DNA from: Paenibacillus harenae DSM 16969
GTDB taxonomy: Bacteria > Bacillota > Bacilli > Paenibacillales > Paenibacillaceae
Assembly (NCBI RefSeq): GCF_000422465.1
Contig: NZ_KE383845.1
Span: forward strand, 294,241 to 358,240
Length of the DNA stretch: 64,000 nt
Direction of reading: 5' to 3'
Made by a program: the position numbers and the translations under genes. The number at the start of each line of letters is the position of its first letter. The first letter of the stretch is position 1. The notes below the pieces were generated by a model. That model had not been told where the DNA came from and made no database searches. It was given only the letters and a program-made list of their open reading frames with translations. Below, one piece after another: positions 34,560-44,298 of this stretch.

Positions 34560-37500
34560 TTATTTCTTAAATTCCAACACTGCGTAATTGCCGAAACGAT
34601 TGACTTCAGCGACCATTTCTCCGTTTGTATAACGACTTCCGGCATATTCCAATTCGCCGTTGTCATGCATGAAGTAAATTCCGGCCAAGCCCTTATTCAA
34701 GGGTTTTTTCATTTCCATTCGGATGATAACCGGTTGTTCGAATTGCGATAGACTCGTCGCTTTACCGTCCTTAGTCACGATTCCCAGACATAAATCGTAT
34801 ATTTCGCCGAATAGTTTAAGCTTTGCATTGCTAAGGACCTCTCCTTTGGCGAGAATATCTTTTTCCTCCGATTTAGAGAACGGATTGATCGTCAACACGA
34901 TGCTGCTATCCTTCCGTTCATCCGGGGGTACTTGATCAGCCAACTGATTAATGGTTTCCGCTGATAAGTCTAATGACAAATTGTCGGTCTGAACAACCAG
35001 TTGATTAGGCCCGAGCAATTCGGCTGTGTTGGAAGGAAGCACGATTTGCTTCACATCGCCGGGAACCGAAACGATAACTTTGCCGTCTGCAGCCGTTTCG
35101 CTGATTTCGGCAGGCTTAACGATGTGTATATGACCGCCGACATTTCCGCCTGCAATAGAGCAGCCGGGAGCATTAACCATCTTCTTGAACGTGACATGAA
35201 TGCTGTGAGAGTCGGTTATATCGGTAAAGGTGTAGCTATCGCTAACCGCCGCCTCTATGCCGTCTACCGTTACCTTATCGATCGCATAACCATCGTCCGG
35301 CGTGAACGAATAGGTTTGGTTGCGGCCGGCAATCACAGTGACTTCACCGCTCGGATCGATCGCTCCGTTCTCGCCTGCGCTTGCCGTAATCGTGTGAGTG
35401 TCGACCAATTCGATCACGATTTGACCATCGGACGCTATATTGGCAATTTCGAATTCGTTTATTTCATAGTAGGAAGGCGAACTATAGAATCTGCCGTCGT
35501 AAATGACGATCTGCATTTCGGTTATATCTTCCTGCGCCAGAACCGGAAGCGGTTCTTGAAGGTATCCTCCAACATTATTGGAATTGATCCCTTCATAAAG
35601 CGGCCAGAATACCAAATCGCCTCCCTCTTCCCAGTACCATGTATGGTTGTCGGACATCATCTGGGTCCACGGATCTTCCCCGCTTTTCCTCGCTTTGATT
35701 GCGAGTACCGACGGCTTGCGGTCCACTGCCCCGTCGGGAACGACCATCGTAACCGTATTGAAGATTTGCGGCGTATCCCACTTTAAATCTATGGTATGCG
35801 GAAATTGAAAATCGCTCCAGACGCTGCCCGTTCCATTGGTAAACACGGTGGAATAATCGCCGTCAATGAGATTGGAGACATCCGTCGATCCCTCCCTTGC
35901 CTTATCCAAGGTGATGGAAGAAGCAGCCGAAGCAAGATTATTGACTCTTTTGACCGCGATTTTGTACTCTTTGAAGGCGCCTTCCTCGCCAATAGCCTTT
36001 ACGGTCAATACGTTCAAGCCTTCCGGTATAGCTGCGACCGCGATCTTCCCCGGCGCTGCGGAAACGCCGTTAATCTCGATTTCGCCGTAATTTCCTTCCA
36101 ATGACGGCTTAATCGCGATTTTATCCGAATCCATTCCTAATTCAACCGAATAGTCTCCGACTCCCGGATCAAACGGAAGCTCAATCGGCATGCCGCTGTT
36201 CCAGTCGGTTATTTCCAATCCGGACAGCTTAGCTTCCTTCGTTATTGCAATATCTTCAATCTCGCCGTTATCCGGCAGGCTGTACAGCTCCAATTCATAG
36301 ACGGCGTACATATTCCAGGATCTGTAGTAAGCGTCGTTAATCTGCACTCTCAGTTTCAAAACGTCGCTTACTGCCGGAATATTGGCATAGGTGTGCTCCA
36401 TCAGGCCGTCGTCTTTGTCGCTCTTCCAAATAAGCGGAACTCTTTGCGCTACCGTAACCCAGTTCTTCCCGTCTTTTGAAACCTGCACATCAATATCGTT
36501 GATCCCTTGAATGAGACCGGAGGCTGTCGCCATCACAATGGTATTAAATGCCTTCGGTTCATCCCACGCCATCACAATCTCATGCGGGAAGGGGTGCGTA
36601 TCGTTATAACCCTGCAAACTGGCAAACATGGTGCCATAATTGCCGTCAGCCATTTTCGCGGGACCGTAGGTAACGCCGGCGTCGCCTGAACGCACTGCCG
36701 ATGCCGTTATTTCAGAATAGTCTCTAGCGACGTTAGCCCCTGCTTCGTTCACATTTCCCTTCAAAAAGTTCAATGTATACCGTTTAGCCGTAACGCCGTC
36801 GCTGGCGGTACTGAGCAGGCTGATGCTGCTCTTCCCGACCGGAATCTTGGCTGCAGCCGCCATACCGCTGCCAATGCTCTTGCCGTTGATTGCAATTGTG
36901 CCTCCTTCATCCATAAGCGTCGGAGTCAGGACAATGGCGTCAGCATCTTCAGGAAGCATGATTTGGTAATTGGTTATACTGCTGCTGAACTTGAAGGAAG
37001 GCGCGCCCGTCATTTCCAGGTCGGAGAGAGAAGCGTCGTAAATCTGCTGCCCTTCGTACATATGCACCCGGAAGGCGTCGATGCTCAGCTCTTTGTCATC
37101 AAGGTTCACGACTTTAATAGTGTGTTGTTCGCCTTCCGATAGATTGTTGACGCTGAAAACCGTGAAATAATCGTGCTGAACCTTCTCATACAAATCCACG
37201 ATGACCGGTTCCGCCCCGTCCACGGAAACAGCGGCTTTACCGGACATCTGGTTCTTCTCGGCCACCACGTCAATACCGGAACCGATAAACGTGTATTCCG
37301 CATATGCATTGGCCCCCGTTGTCGCCTGAGTGGTGCCCAAGTAAGCGAACTGCCGGTTTCTGGCAAACCAGCTGCCCGAATAATGAATGTCGCTTTCCGT
37401 ATTATCCGCCATGTGCACCATAGGAAGTTCCTGTCCGATATAAGGATTGGGGCTTTGCGGAATCTCACCGACATCCTCGCCTGCCGCCGCCTTGACCGAA

Positions 37501-39248
37501 TAATCGTGAAGAGTCTTAACATAGGCCGGATCAAGGGTATACTTTCTCGGGTCATCCCGGTTCACTGCCGTGTCGGCAAGCTGCTGGGCGAGCTCCGGAT
37601 TTGATTGCTTGATGATATGCAGCAGCTCGTAATCTTCGAGTCCGTCCCTCATCGCTTCATGACGCAGCGTGCTTTTTACCGTCCTATTGACCTTGTCCGG
37701 ATAGACGATATAAGAATCGCCGTTCCACGGCCCCACATACCAGGCGTTCCATGCCCAGTGCAGATGGCCAGTAACGTTTTCTTGACTGATATTCCAGTAC
37801 AAAAGCCTTCCGGTTAAGGTTGGCTGTGTCCAAAACCGGTTGAGCCACGGCGGCTGATTCACTTCCATCGTATAGACCCACATGTCTTTTCCGGCGGCCT
37901 GCTCCACTTGATACTGATCCTTCAGCTCATGGAATTTCGTCGTATACGGTACCATGACGTCCAAATAGGGTTTGGAGCCCTCTGCCAGAAGCAGGGCGCC
38001 GGGATCCGCGTCCATCGTTTTGAATTCCGAACCGGTTGCCGCATTGATCTCTTTTATTTTTCTGGCGGCATATGTCCACCAATTTTTATGATCATCGTTT
38101 TGGGGCTCATCGAGAATATGCTGATACCAGGTAATGCCGTTCCCGCCAAGCCAGCCTTTGTCCTTCAAATGATTGTGCAGGGCAGTCAGGTAGTTCGTCA
38201 GAAAAGCGTCGGTCGCCGGCAGCGAATCAGGCAGTGCCGTATTCCATGCAGCCGTCGGTTTTTCTTCAGCCGGCATTTTGTTTAAGTAATGAATGAAATG
38301 CTGGTTGGCGAAGTGGGTGACGCCGTTATTCATATAGGTTTCAACGTATCTGTCGAATAATGACCAATCCAGGTCTTCAGGAATCCCGTCAACAAATTCC
38401 GATAAGTCCGTGCCTGTCGCATTCAAGAAAAGGTCGGTACGGACCCAAACCATATTCGTACGGTATTCGGTCATGACTCTGGCGAATTCATCCATCAACC
38501 CGAACCATTCGTCGCTGTAGGTTTCCACGCCGTAGTAATATTGGCCAACGTCATAGGCCTCGCTTCCGCTGCCATTCCATGTGACGCCGTCCCATGTAAA
38601 GCCGTTGGTCATGTTCCAATGGTAGTTGACAAAATCGGTATTTGAAACTTCGGGAATGGTAACATCATGCACATCCACGCGGATAGGAACGGCATAATCC
38701 CCCAACGTGGTTTTTACCGTAATAAGTCCCTCGTACTTGCCTGATTCCGCATCGGATGGCACATAGCCGGTAATAAAGATCGGCTGCGTTTCATTTGCGG
38801 CGACTTCCGCGGTGCTTTCATTGGATAACGGATCAGGCACCTCAGACAGCGGGTAAAGCTCGAGGCCCTCTCTTTCCGGCCAGAAGGGATTCGCTTTAGA
38901 CGTTTCCTTCTCCTCGTATTCCACAAAATGATAGGCAAGATTGCTGCCGGCAATCACATTGGCTTCCGCCGTAACAAGATCGGAGAATTGCACGCCGGTG
39001 ATTTCAAACGCCTGATCGCTTCTTACGGCAATTTGCGCGCTTTCATATTCGTTTTTGGCCGATACGATGCCGATGTTCAGCAAGGGGTTTTGGGGAATGG
39101 CGCTCGTCCGGTATACGGTTTTCAATGCGTTCTCCACCCACAGATCAATCTTATTGCTTTCAGCAGCGGCGCTGTCTGCATAGGCGGCAGGCATAACGGG
39201 CAAGAGCAGGCTTATGGCAAGAACGACGGATAGCATCTTATTTCGCAA
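34560..39248 (-). CDS. Secreted multidomain GH123-like glycoside hydrolase
   Basis: About 1562 residues from a TTG start (39248) with GAGAGGG about 7 nt upstream; an ATG at 39284 is in frame but lacks a site. Signal peptide about 1-25 (PVMPAAYADS). Then a GH123/DUF4091 catalytic region (about 35-580) with an adjacent Asp-Glu pair in YQHILDEPQND and the closing RHEAMRDGLEDYELL; a galactose-binding-like domain; two cadherin-like beta-sandwiches (YDASLSDLEMTG; KLSGLEITDWNSG); two F5/8-type C regions; an InlB-type repeat (ITASAGENGAIDPSG); and a C-terminal domain. No SLH, sortase or TM anchor is seen. The known GH123 activity is beta-N-acetylgalactosaminidase; the substrate here is inferred. Confidence 0.8.
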   Translation of the reverse strand: MRNKMLSVVLAISLLLPVMPAAYADSAAAESNKIDLWVENALKTVYRTSAIPQNPLLNIGIVSAKNEYESAQIAVRSDQAFEITGVQFSDLVTAEANVIAGSNLAYHFVEYEEKETSKANPFWPEREGLELYPLSEVPDPLSNESTAEVAANETQPIFITGYVPSDAESGKYEGLITVKTTLGDYAVPIRVDVHDVTIPEVSNTDFVNYHWNMTNGFTWDGVTWNGSGSEAYDVGQYYYGVETYSDEWFGLMDEFARVMTEYRTNMVWVRTDLFLNATGTDLSEFVDGIPEDLDWSLFDRYVETYMNNGVTHFANQHFIHYLNKMPAEEKPTAAWNTALPDSLPATDAFLTNYLTALHNHLKDKGWLGGNGITWYQHILDEPQNDDHKNWWTYAARKIKEINAATGSEFKTMDADPGALLLAEGSKPYLDVMVPYTTKFHELKDQYQVEQAAGKDMWVYTMEVNQPPWLNRFWTQPTLTGRLLYWNISQENVTGHLHWAWNAWYVGPWNGDSYIVYPDKVNRTVKSTLRHEAMRDGLEDYELLHIIKQSNPELAQQLADTAVNRDDPRKYTLDPAYVKTLHDYSVKAAAGEDVGEIPQSPNPYIGQELPMVHMADNTESDIHYSGSWFARNRQFAYLGTTQATTGANAYAEYTFIGSGIDVVAEKNQMSGKAAVSVDGAEPVIVDLYEKVQHDYFTVFSVNNLSEGEQHTIKVVNLDDKELSIDAFRVHMYEGQQIYDASLSDLEMTGAPSFKFSSSITNYQIMLPEDADAIVLTPTLMDEGGTIAINGKSIGSGMAAAAKIPVGKSSISLLSTASDGVTAKRYTLNFLKGNVNEAGANVARDYSEITASAVRSGDAGVTYGPAKMADGNYGTMFASLQGYNDTHPFPHEIVMAWDEPKAFNTIVMATASGLIQGINDIDVQVSKDGKNWVTVAQRVPLIWKSDKDDGLMEHTYANIPAVSDVLKLRVQINDAYYRSWNMYAVYELELYSLPDNGEIEDIAITKEAKLSGLEITDWNSGMPIELPFDPGVGDYSVELGMDSDKIAIKPSLEGNYGEIEINGVSAAPGKIAVAAIPEGLNVLTVKAIGEEGAFKEYKIAVKRVNNLASAASSITLDKAREGSTDVSNLIDGDYSTVFTNGTGSVWSDFQFPHTIDLKWDTPQIFNTVTMVVPDGAVDRKPSVLAIKARKSGEDPWTQMMSDNHTWYWEEGGDLVFWPLYEGINSNNVGGYLQEPLPVLAQEDITEMQIVIYDGRFYSSPSYYEINEFEIANIASDGQIVIELVDTHTITASAGENGAIDPSGEVTVIAGRNQTYSFTPDDGYAIDKVTVDGIEAAVSDSYTFTDITDSHSIHVTFKKMVNAPGCSIAGGNVGGHIHIVKPAEISETAADGKVIVSVPGDVKQIVLPSNTAELLGPNQLVVQTDNLSLDLSAETINQLADQVPPDERKDSSIVLTINPFSKSEEKDILAKGEVLSNAKLKLFGEIYDLCLGIVTKDGKATSLSQFEQPVIIRMEMKKPLNKGLAGIYFMHDNGELEYAGSRYTNGEMVAEVNRFGNYAVLEFKK

Positions 39249-39287
39249 TTTTATTCCCTCTCTTTCATTCCGAATGTAGTTCATGCG

Positions 39288-40949
39288 TTACTTTATCAAC
39301 TGCTCCTTTATAAGCCGGTTGATTTCCATTCTTTTCTCCAATAACCAATCGCTGCTGTTCGGATATGCGCGAAAGGTTAAGGGATTATCCAAATCCCGTT
39401 CCAGCATCTCCAGCACGCTGCTTCTGCCGATAAAGCTTTCGAGCAGCTCAAGGGCCCGCAAATCCTGAAGCGCTTCGTAGAAAACTTCCAAACGGATCGA
39501 TTCGACCGGCCCGTTCTCCCCGGGATAAACAAGAAAAGCGTCACCAGAAGGAAATGCGGCATCTGCATCGGTCGTTTGGTATGGATTCAGCTCCCGTAAC
39601 GAATATTGCGAATACCAGAAGTTGTATCCCCAATGCAAAAATCCTTTTATGTTGAATTTATACAGCTGCATGCCAAGAATCCGGTTGCGGAAAGAAGGGA
39701 AGGCGAAGAAGCGGTTTGATACCTCCTTATATTGAACGCAGCAATAATAGGTCCATAAATCCTGCACGTTATGGTCAAGAAATCCTTCCAAATGATTGCT
39801 CGCGCATACCGGTTGATTGATCATTCCTTGTTCATAAAACGGATAATCGGATATCGCGTCGATGACGGGCATGCCTCCGAGAAATGGCTTTACAAACTGA
39901 CTCGCGCTGCGGTAGGCTTCCAGATGATGAAGGCCCGGTTCGTCCGAAATATGAAAGAAGCAGCGTCCGGACAAATCGTTTTTTTCGATAAAAGCAATAA
40001 GCTCGGGTAAAAACTGCGATAAGAAAAGCCTGTACTCTACTCCGGCGGCGTCCGTATCCCAGCCAAATATTTGCCGATAGGAGTTATCCTCGGCAGCCAT
40101 TATTTTCGGAGCGTGCCTAGCCCCCCATTGCGTGAAAAGATGAGAGAACTCAAAGTACTTTATGCCCCTGCCGGCGCATAGATCGATCCAGCGCCGCAAA
40201 CGCCCAAAACCGAACCGGTAATGAGGGCCGTCCTTCGTAACGTCAATAAGCTGAACGGTCGGCCGCTCGCCTCCAACCGCCGTATCGAGCGGAGGGGTGA
40301 AGAGAGGGGTCAGAATCATATTGATGCCATGCGATGCCGCGTTTTGCACGAATTCGTCAATGAGCTTCCAATGCTCTTCCCCAAATATTTCAACCTGATA
40401 GTAAGTCGCCAGACAGTCTGCATGAAACCACTCGGTATGAATGAGCTTCTGCTCCGGCAATAGGGCCGGAATGACCTCAAGCCGAAATATTTCTTCGCCA
40501 AGTTTCCCGCCGTTCTCCGACTCCAGACGTACTGTTATTTCTTTGAGTCCCGGGCGGACCTGCTCATTGACTTCCACCGTAATCCAGATCGCCCGCCATT
40601 GTCCGGGAAAAGCCGTCACGCCTGCGCCTTTGCGGACCGGATATAACGGATCGGGAAACAATCCGGGCGCCGAACGGAGTATAATGCCGTCGTGATCCCC
40701 GTATACCGGCAATTCCGACGGCACAAGTCCTGCTTGGCGGACGGAAATGAGATCGGACAGCTCCGATTGGATATGAACCTGGATCCCCTTCATCACCCGG
40801 TCGGCTTTATAGGCAATCTGAAACGAGAACGTTTCGTTCCCTAACGCCGAAGCTTGATGAACAGCCGGCTCGTCAAGCTCGGCATCCGCAAAGACTTTAA
40901 CCAGCGAACTCAGACATCTCGTTTCAAGCCGAAATTCATGTTCACCCAT
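39288..40949 (-). CDS. Intracellular GH123-like (DUF4091) hydrolase
   Basis: 553 residues without a signal peptide, so cytoplasmic. It has an N-terminal beta domain (about 1-160), then a barrel with CFFHISDEPGLHHL, whose adjacent Asp-Glu matches the GH123 catalytic pair (Asp stabilises the N-acetyl group, Glu is acid/base). LHWGYNFWYSQYS and the C-terminal EVFYEALQDLRALELLE are the DUF4091 hallmarks. ATG at 40949 with AGGAGG at 7 nt; the upstream in-frame extension is rejected. It is probably used on oligosaccharides imported by the neighbouring ABC transporter, and is the cytoplasmic counterpart of the secreted enzyme. Confidence 0.8.
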   Translation of the reverse strand: MGEHEFRLETRCLSSLVKVFADAELDEPAVHQASALGNETFSFQIAYKADRVMKGIQVHIQSELSDLISVRQAGLVPSELPVYGDHDGIILRSAPGLFPDPLYPVRKGAGVTAFPGQWRAIWITVEVNEQVRPGLKEITVRLESENGGKLGEEIFRLEVIPALLPEQKLIHTEWFHADCLATYYQVEIFGEEHWKLIDEFVQNAASHGINMILTPLFTPPLDTAVGGERPTVQLIDVTKDGPHYRFGFGRLRRWIDLCAGRGIKYFEFSHLFTQWGARHAPKIMAAEDNSYRQIFGWDTDAAGVEYRLFLSQFLPELIAFIEKNDLSGRCFFHISDEPGLHHLEAYRSASQFVKPFLGGMPVIDAISDYPFYEQGMINQPVCASNHLEGFLDHNVQDLWTYYCCVQYKEVSNRFFAFPSFRNRILGMQLYKFNIKGFLHWGYNFWYSQYSLRELNPYQTTDADAAFPSGDAFLVYPGENGPVESIRLEVFYEALQDLRALELLESFIGRSSVLEMLERDLDNPLTFRAYPNSSDWLLEKRMEINRLIKEQLIK

Positions 40950-41003
40950 CTCAAACCTCCTGTTCCGGTTTTCGCTCACCCCATTCGTCTCCATTCCGCA
41001 AGC

Positions 41004-42971
41004 TTATGCTTCGATGACGACCATCTGATGGCACTCAAGTTTGGGAACCTTGTATTTCACCCTGTCACCCTGCTGCTCAAAGGCAAGCGGTACCGATTGC
41101 GGCGCAAGGTACACCCGCTTCGCTTTTTCCGGCAGCCGCAGCTCCACCTCGACCTCGTGAATCGGGACGATATCCTCAATCACCTCGGTGTTCTTCCCGC
41201 GCCGTACAGGTACGGCATACAGAAGATGGTTAACATACCTGGAGTGATCATCTTGGCGCTGCAGGGTGACGACGCCTTGTGCCGGCAGATTCGTACGCAG
41301 CGTTTGATCGGGAAGAAGGCGGCGTAAAGCATGCAGCACCGTTTGTTTTAAGATGATACTGCCCTTCGATGCGTAATCCTCGAACACATTCCACGCCAAA
41401 TAGATTCCGTTCCCGCTTTCGACCATGCCGGGTCCGCCGTATTCCCCCGAGGAAGGGGTATGAAAGTGCGAGCAGAATCGGAATACGTCCCGGTTAAAAT
41501 AAGGATTCTCGCGCGCGCCAAGCTCCTTGCCGCCGCTTAACGCTACCTTCTGTCCCTGACTATAAAATACGAATGACGCTTCCCCAAGCTCTGGCATTTG
41601 AAAATACGGTCGGAAATAGTCGGGTCTGTACCTATTCGTCTCCAGCCACGTAACGCCCAGGTCAACAGCGAACGCATCGCCTCCTTCGTTAAGGCCGGAC
41701 CGGCCGGTAGCCAGAATCTTGCCGCCCCTGGAGAGAAAATCGTTCACTTTGCCGGCAAGCGAAGCATCAAGCGTCACCTCGTCGGGCAAAATCAGCACCT
41801 TATAAGTAGTGAAATCCGCTTCCGTATCGATAACGTCGAACAAGATTTTGCCTTCCAGCAGCATCCTTACAGCCCCTGCGTCCGGATCGGCAGACAAACC
41901 GTCCTTGCGGTTGCCGTTGCCCGAGGCATAAGAGACCGCCTCCAATGAAAGGAGGGCGACATCGGCGACATTCCGAACGCCTGAACACCACGGCTCCTTC
42001 GCTTTCACTTCGCGGTAAGCGGCACCGATCAACCGGTAAGTCGCTTCATCCATCAACCCTTTCGGATGAAGCTGATCGCCGATCGAGCACCCTGCTCCAT
42101 TGGCGATGCTGAGCGCCGTTTCATACCGCAGCGCGTTCGGGTGCTTGTAGCCGCCGAATTCCCCCCATGTCGTATGGAATTTGCCCGTCATGCCGAGAAA
42201 AGGCATTCCAATTGTCTGCGAATACCTTGCGGACAGCGGGAAGTGATCATAGCCCCATCCGCCGGTCGGCAGCGATTCCAATTCCAGATGGGTATTCATC
42301 CGTGCCAAATCGCGCCGTCCGCGGCGTATATGTCCGCCGTTGTGGAAGATGTTCAAGCCGGGCTTAACGGAATGAACGGCTTCCTTGATTCTGTTCGTAT
42401 AATTCGCGTACACCCTTTCACCCAAAGCTTTCACTGCCGCATCATTCCGCGGATCCTGCCCCCGCTTCAGAAGAGCCGCCACGCAATATTGGCAATAGCA
42501 CATCTGAACGCCGACAATATCGAGGAAGATCCCGTCGGCGTCATAATTCCGCACAACTTCTTCAACCTGATTCACCAGCACATCCAAGTAGGGCGTGTTC
42601 ATGCAGAAACCATGATAACCGGGCTCCAGAAAAGGATAGGTGCGGTCTTCTTTATCGCGGCTGAGCCATTCGACGCGGCGTCTGGCCAGCTTCTCATCCA
42701 ATCCCGCCGAGAGATACACCGGTGTTTGCACGTCGATTTCATGCGCTGCTTCGATCATCGCGCCAAGCAGATCGAATTTCAGTTCCGGGTGCATTTCATT
42801 TGCTTCAGAGGGATGATAGGCCCAGCCGTGATGGCACTTGGAGAAAAGAGTAATGGAATCCACATGCCCCAGCTTCAGCATTTCCTGGAATTGATGTTTG
42901 GAAAAATCAGCGCCAATGCCCGGAATGGCCTCGGACGTATGGAAATCAAGATGAACCTGTCGAAACCGCAT
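41004..42971 (-). CDS. GHL6-type glycoside hydrolase with trimerisation-like domain
   Basis: 655 residues, no signal peptide. The N-terminal TIM barrel begins VHLDFHTSEAIPGIGADF and SITLFSKCHHGWAYHPSE, which I recognise as the hypothetical glycosyl hydrolase 6 (GHL6) pattern. DADGIFLDIVGVQMCYCQYC supplies an acidic residue next to a C-x2-C pair. About 360-560 resembles the beta-galactosidase trimerisation (GH42 M) fold (YKVLILPDEVTLD, FLSRGGKILATG). A small C-terminal beta domain follows. Specificity is unknown. It sits in the GH123-like operon, 54 nt upstream of the intracellular GH123-like gene. Confidence 0.75.
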   Translation of the reverse strand: MRFRQVHLDFHTSEAIPGIGADFSKHQFQEMLKLGHVDSITLFSKCHHGWAYHPSEANEMHPELKFDLLGAMIEAAHEIDVQTPVYLSAGLDEKLARRRVEWLSRDKEDRTYPFLEPGYHGFCMNTPYLDVLVNQVEEVVRNYDADGIFLDIVGVQMCYCQYCVAALLKRGQDPRNDAAVKALGERVYANYTNRIKEAVHSVKPGLNIFHNGGHIRRGRRDLARMNTHLELESLPTGGWGYDHFPLSARYSQTIGMPFLGMTGKFHTTWGEFGGYKHPNALRYETALSIANGAGCSIGDQLHPKGLMDEATYRLIGAAYREVKAKEPWCSGVRNVADVALLSLEAVSYASGNGNRKDGLSADPDAGAVRMLLEGKILFDVIDTEADFTTYKVLILPDEVTLDASLAGKVNDFLSRGGKILATGRSGLNEGGDAFAVDLGVTWLETNRYRPDYFRPYFQMPELGEASFVFYSQGQKVALSGGKELGARENPYFNRDVFRFCSHFHTPSSGEYGGPGMVESGNGIYLAWNVFEDYASKGSIILKQTVLHALRRLLPDQTLRTNLPAQGVVTLQRQDDHSRYVNHLLYAVPVRRGKNTEVIEDIVPIHEVEVELRLPEKAKRVYLAPQSVPLAFEQQGDRVKYKVPKLECHQMVVIEA

Positions 42972-42997
42972 TTTCCTTCGCCTGCCTTTATTCGATT

Positions 42998-44257
42998 TTA
43001 CGCCTGCACTTTCATGAACTCATTCAACCGGACGACTCGTTTTTCCAATCTGGAGCGCTCAGCCGCAAAAGCCATCATGTGGCTCTCCACCGATTTGGCA
43101 GCCGACGTCAGCACATCCTTGCTGCCGTTCTGACGAATGACGTTCACAAAATCCCGCATCAATCCATAATCGCCTCCTCCATGCCCCGCATGGCCGCCCT
43201 GATCCGTAAAAGTAACGAGTTCCCTTCGGCCCGTGCCAAAATGCAGGATTTCGATCTCGTTTTTCTCCATCGAACCCCGGATTTCTCCTTTTGTGCCCAT
43301 CAGCTTAATCGTCCGGCTGCATTCCTCCGTAAAAGCCGTCATTGTGAAAACGGCGGTTACTTCATTGGCAAACTCCATGCTGACGACCTGATGGTCCACG
43401 ACATCGTTATCGCAATGGTATACGCAGCGGCCGTATGGGCCGTTAAGCAGCGCCTGGTAGCGGGCTTCGTAGCTGAGATCGTTGCTGATCGCCATATCCA
43501 TCCATCCCGGATTGCTTGTCAGGTATACTTTCGGCGCATAATAAACGCAGTCATCCGCAGCCGGACACCCGTCAAGACAGCGCAGCGGCGCCCCTTCCGG
43601 CGCTTGGTCGGCTTTGTAATGGGATAAAGACCCGTACGAGTTCAGACTTGTGCAATCCGCCCCCGCCAGCCATAGCAATATATCCAGGTCATGACATGAT
43701 TTAGCTAGAATCATCGGACTGGATTCACCCGAATTACGCCAGTTTCCTCTTACAAAGCTGTGCGCTTGATGCCAATAGCCTACATTTTCATTGTGCTGAA
43801 TAGACATTAATCGTCCGATGGCGCCATTATCCAGCAAGCCCTTGAGCGTCTGGAAAAAACGCGTATAACGAAGCACATGGCATATGGTAAGCATGCGGTT
43901 ATGTCTTTCCGCCTGCTCCTGCATTCGAATACATTCTTCGAAGCTCGCGGACATCGGTTTCTCGAGCAGCACATGATAGCCGGATGCCAATGCCTTCATC
44001 GTCGGTTCGAAGTGCATTTTATCCTGCGTGCAGATCAGCGCCGCATCCGCGATTGCCTCGCCGGCGAGCAGGTCTTCCCAATTCTCATAACACATCTCAT
44101 CTTCGATGCCGTGTTCTCGCTGCAGCCTCCCCCGGCGTTCCGCATCCGGTTCCGCCACTGCCACTACTTTCATGTCCATCGGATTATGCAGAGCGTAGCC
44201 GGTATAAACGCCGCCTCGCAGCCCTGCGCCAATCAGCGCAACGGTAATCTGTTTCAT
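42998..44257 (-). CDS. Gfo/Idh/MocA family oxidoreductase
   Basis: 419 residues. The Rossmann domain begins VALIGAGLRGGVYTGYA, with the catalytic EKPMSASFEEC Lys-Pro motif and an Asn/His-rich C-terminal sheet (NWRNSGESSPMILAKSCHDLDIL with His-Asp). A Cys-rich insert (CLDGCPAADDCVYYAPKVY) marks the subfamily. Members oxidise sugars at C2-C4 with NAD(P), and some (GH109-like) hydrolyse glycosides by an NAD-dependent route. Given the hydrolase neighbours, either an early catabolic oxidation or a redox-assisted hydrolysis is possible; sequence does not decide. The start has GAGAGGAAG upstream. Confidence 0.85.
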   Translation of the reverse strand: MKQITVALIGAGLRGGVYTGYALHNPMDMKVVAVAEPDAERRGRLQREHGIEDEMCYENWEDLLAGEAIADAALICTQDKMHFEPTMKALASGYHVLLEKPMSASFEECIRMQEQAERHNRMLTICHVLRYTRFFQTLKGLLDNGAIGRLMSIQHNENVGYWHQAHSFVRGNWRNSGESSPMILAKSCHDLDILLWLAGADCTSLNSYGSLSHYKADQAPEGAPLRCLDGCPAADDCVYYAPKVYLTSNPGWMDMAISNDLSYEARYQALLNGPYGRCVYHCDNDVVDHQVVSMEFANEVTAVFTMTAFTEECSRTIKLMGTKGEIRGSMEKNEIEILHFGTGRRELVTFTDQGGHAGHGGGDYGLMRDFVNVIRQNGSKDVLTSAAKSVESHMMAFAAERSRLEKRVVRLNEFMKVQA

Positions 44258-44298
44258 GGTTGAAATTCTTCCTCTCTATTAGGTATCACGCGCTCCTC

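Noticed and set aside
35001..35786. 261-codon plus-strand ORF inside the large GH123-like gene
   Set aside because: Antisense shadow with no recognisable domain, inside a clearly coding minus-strand region.
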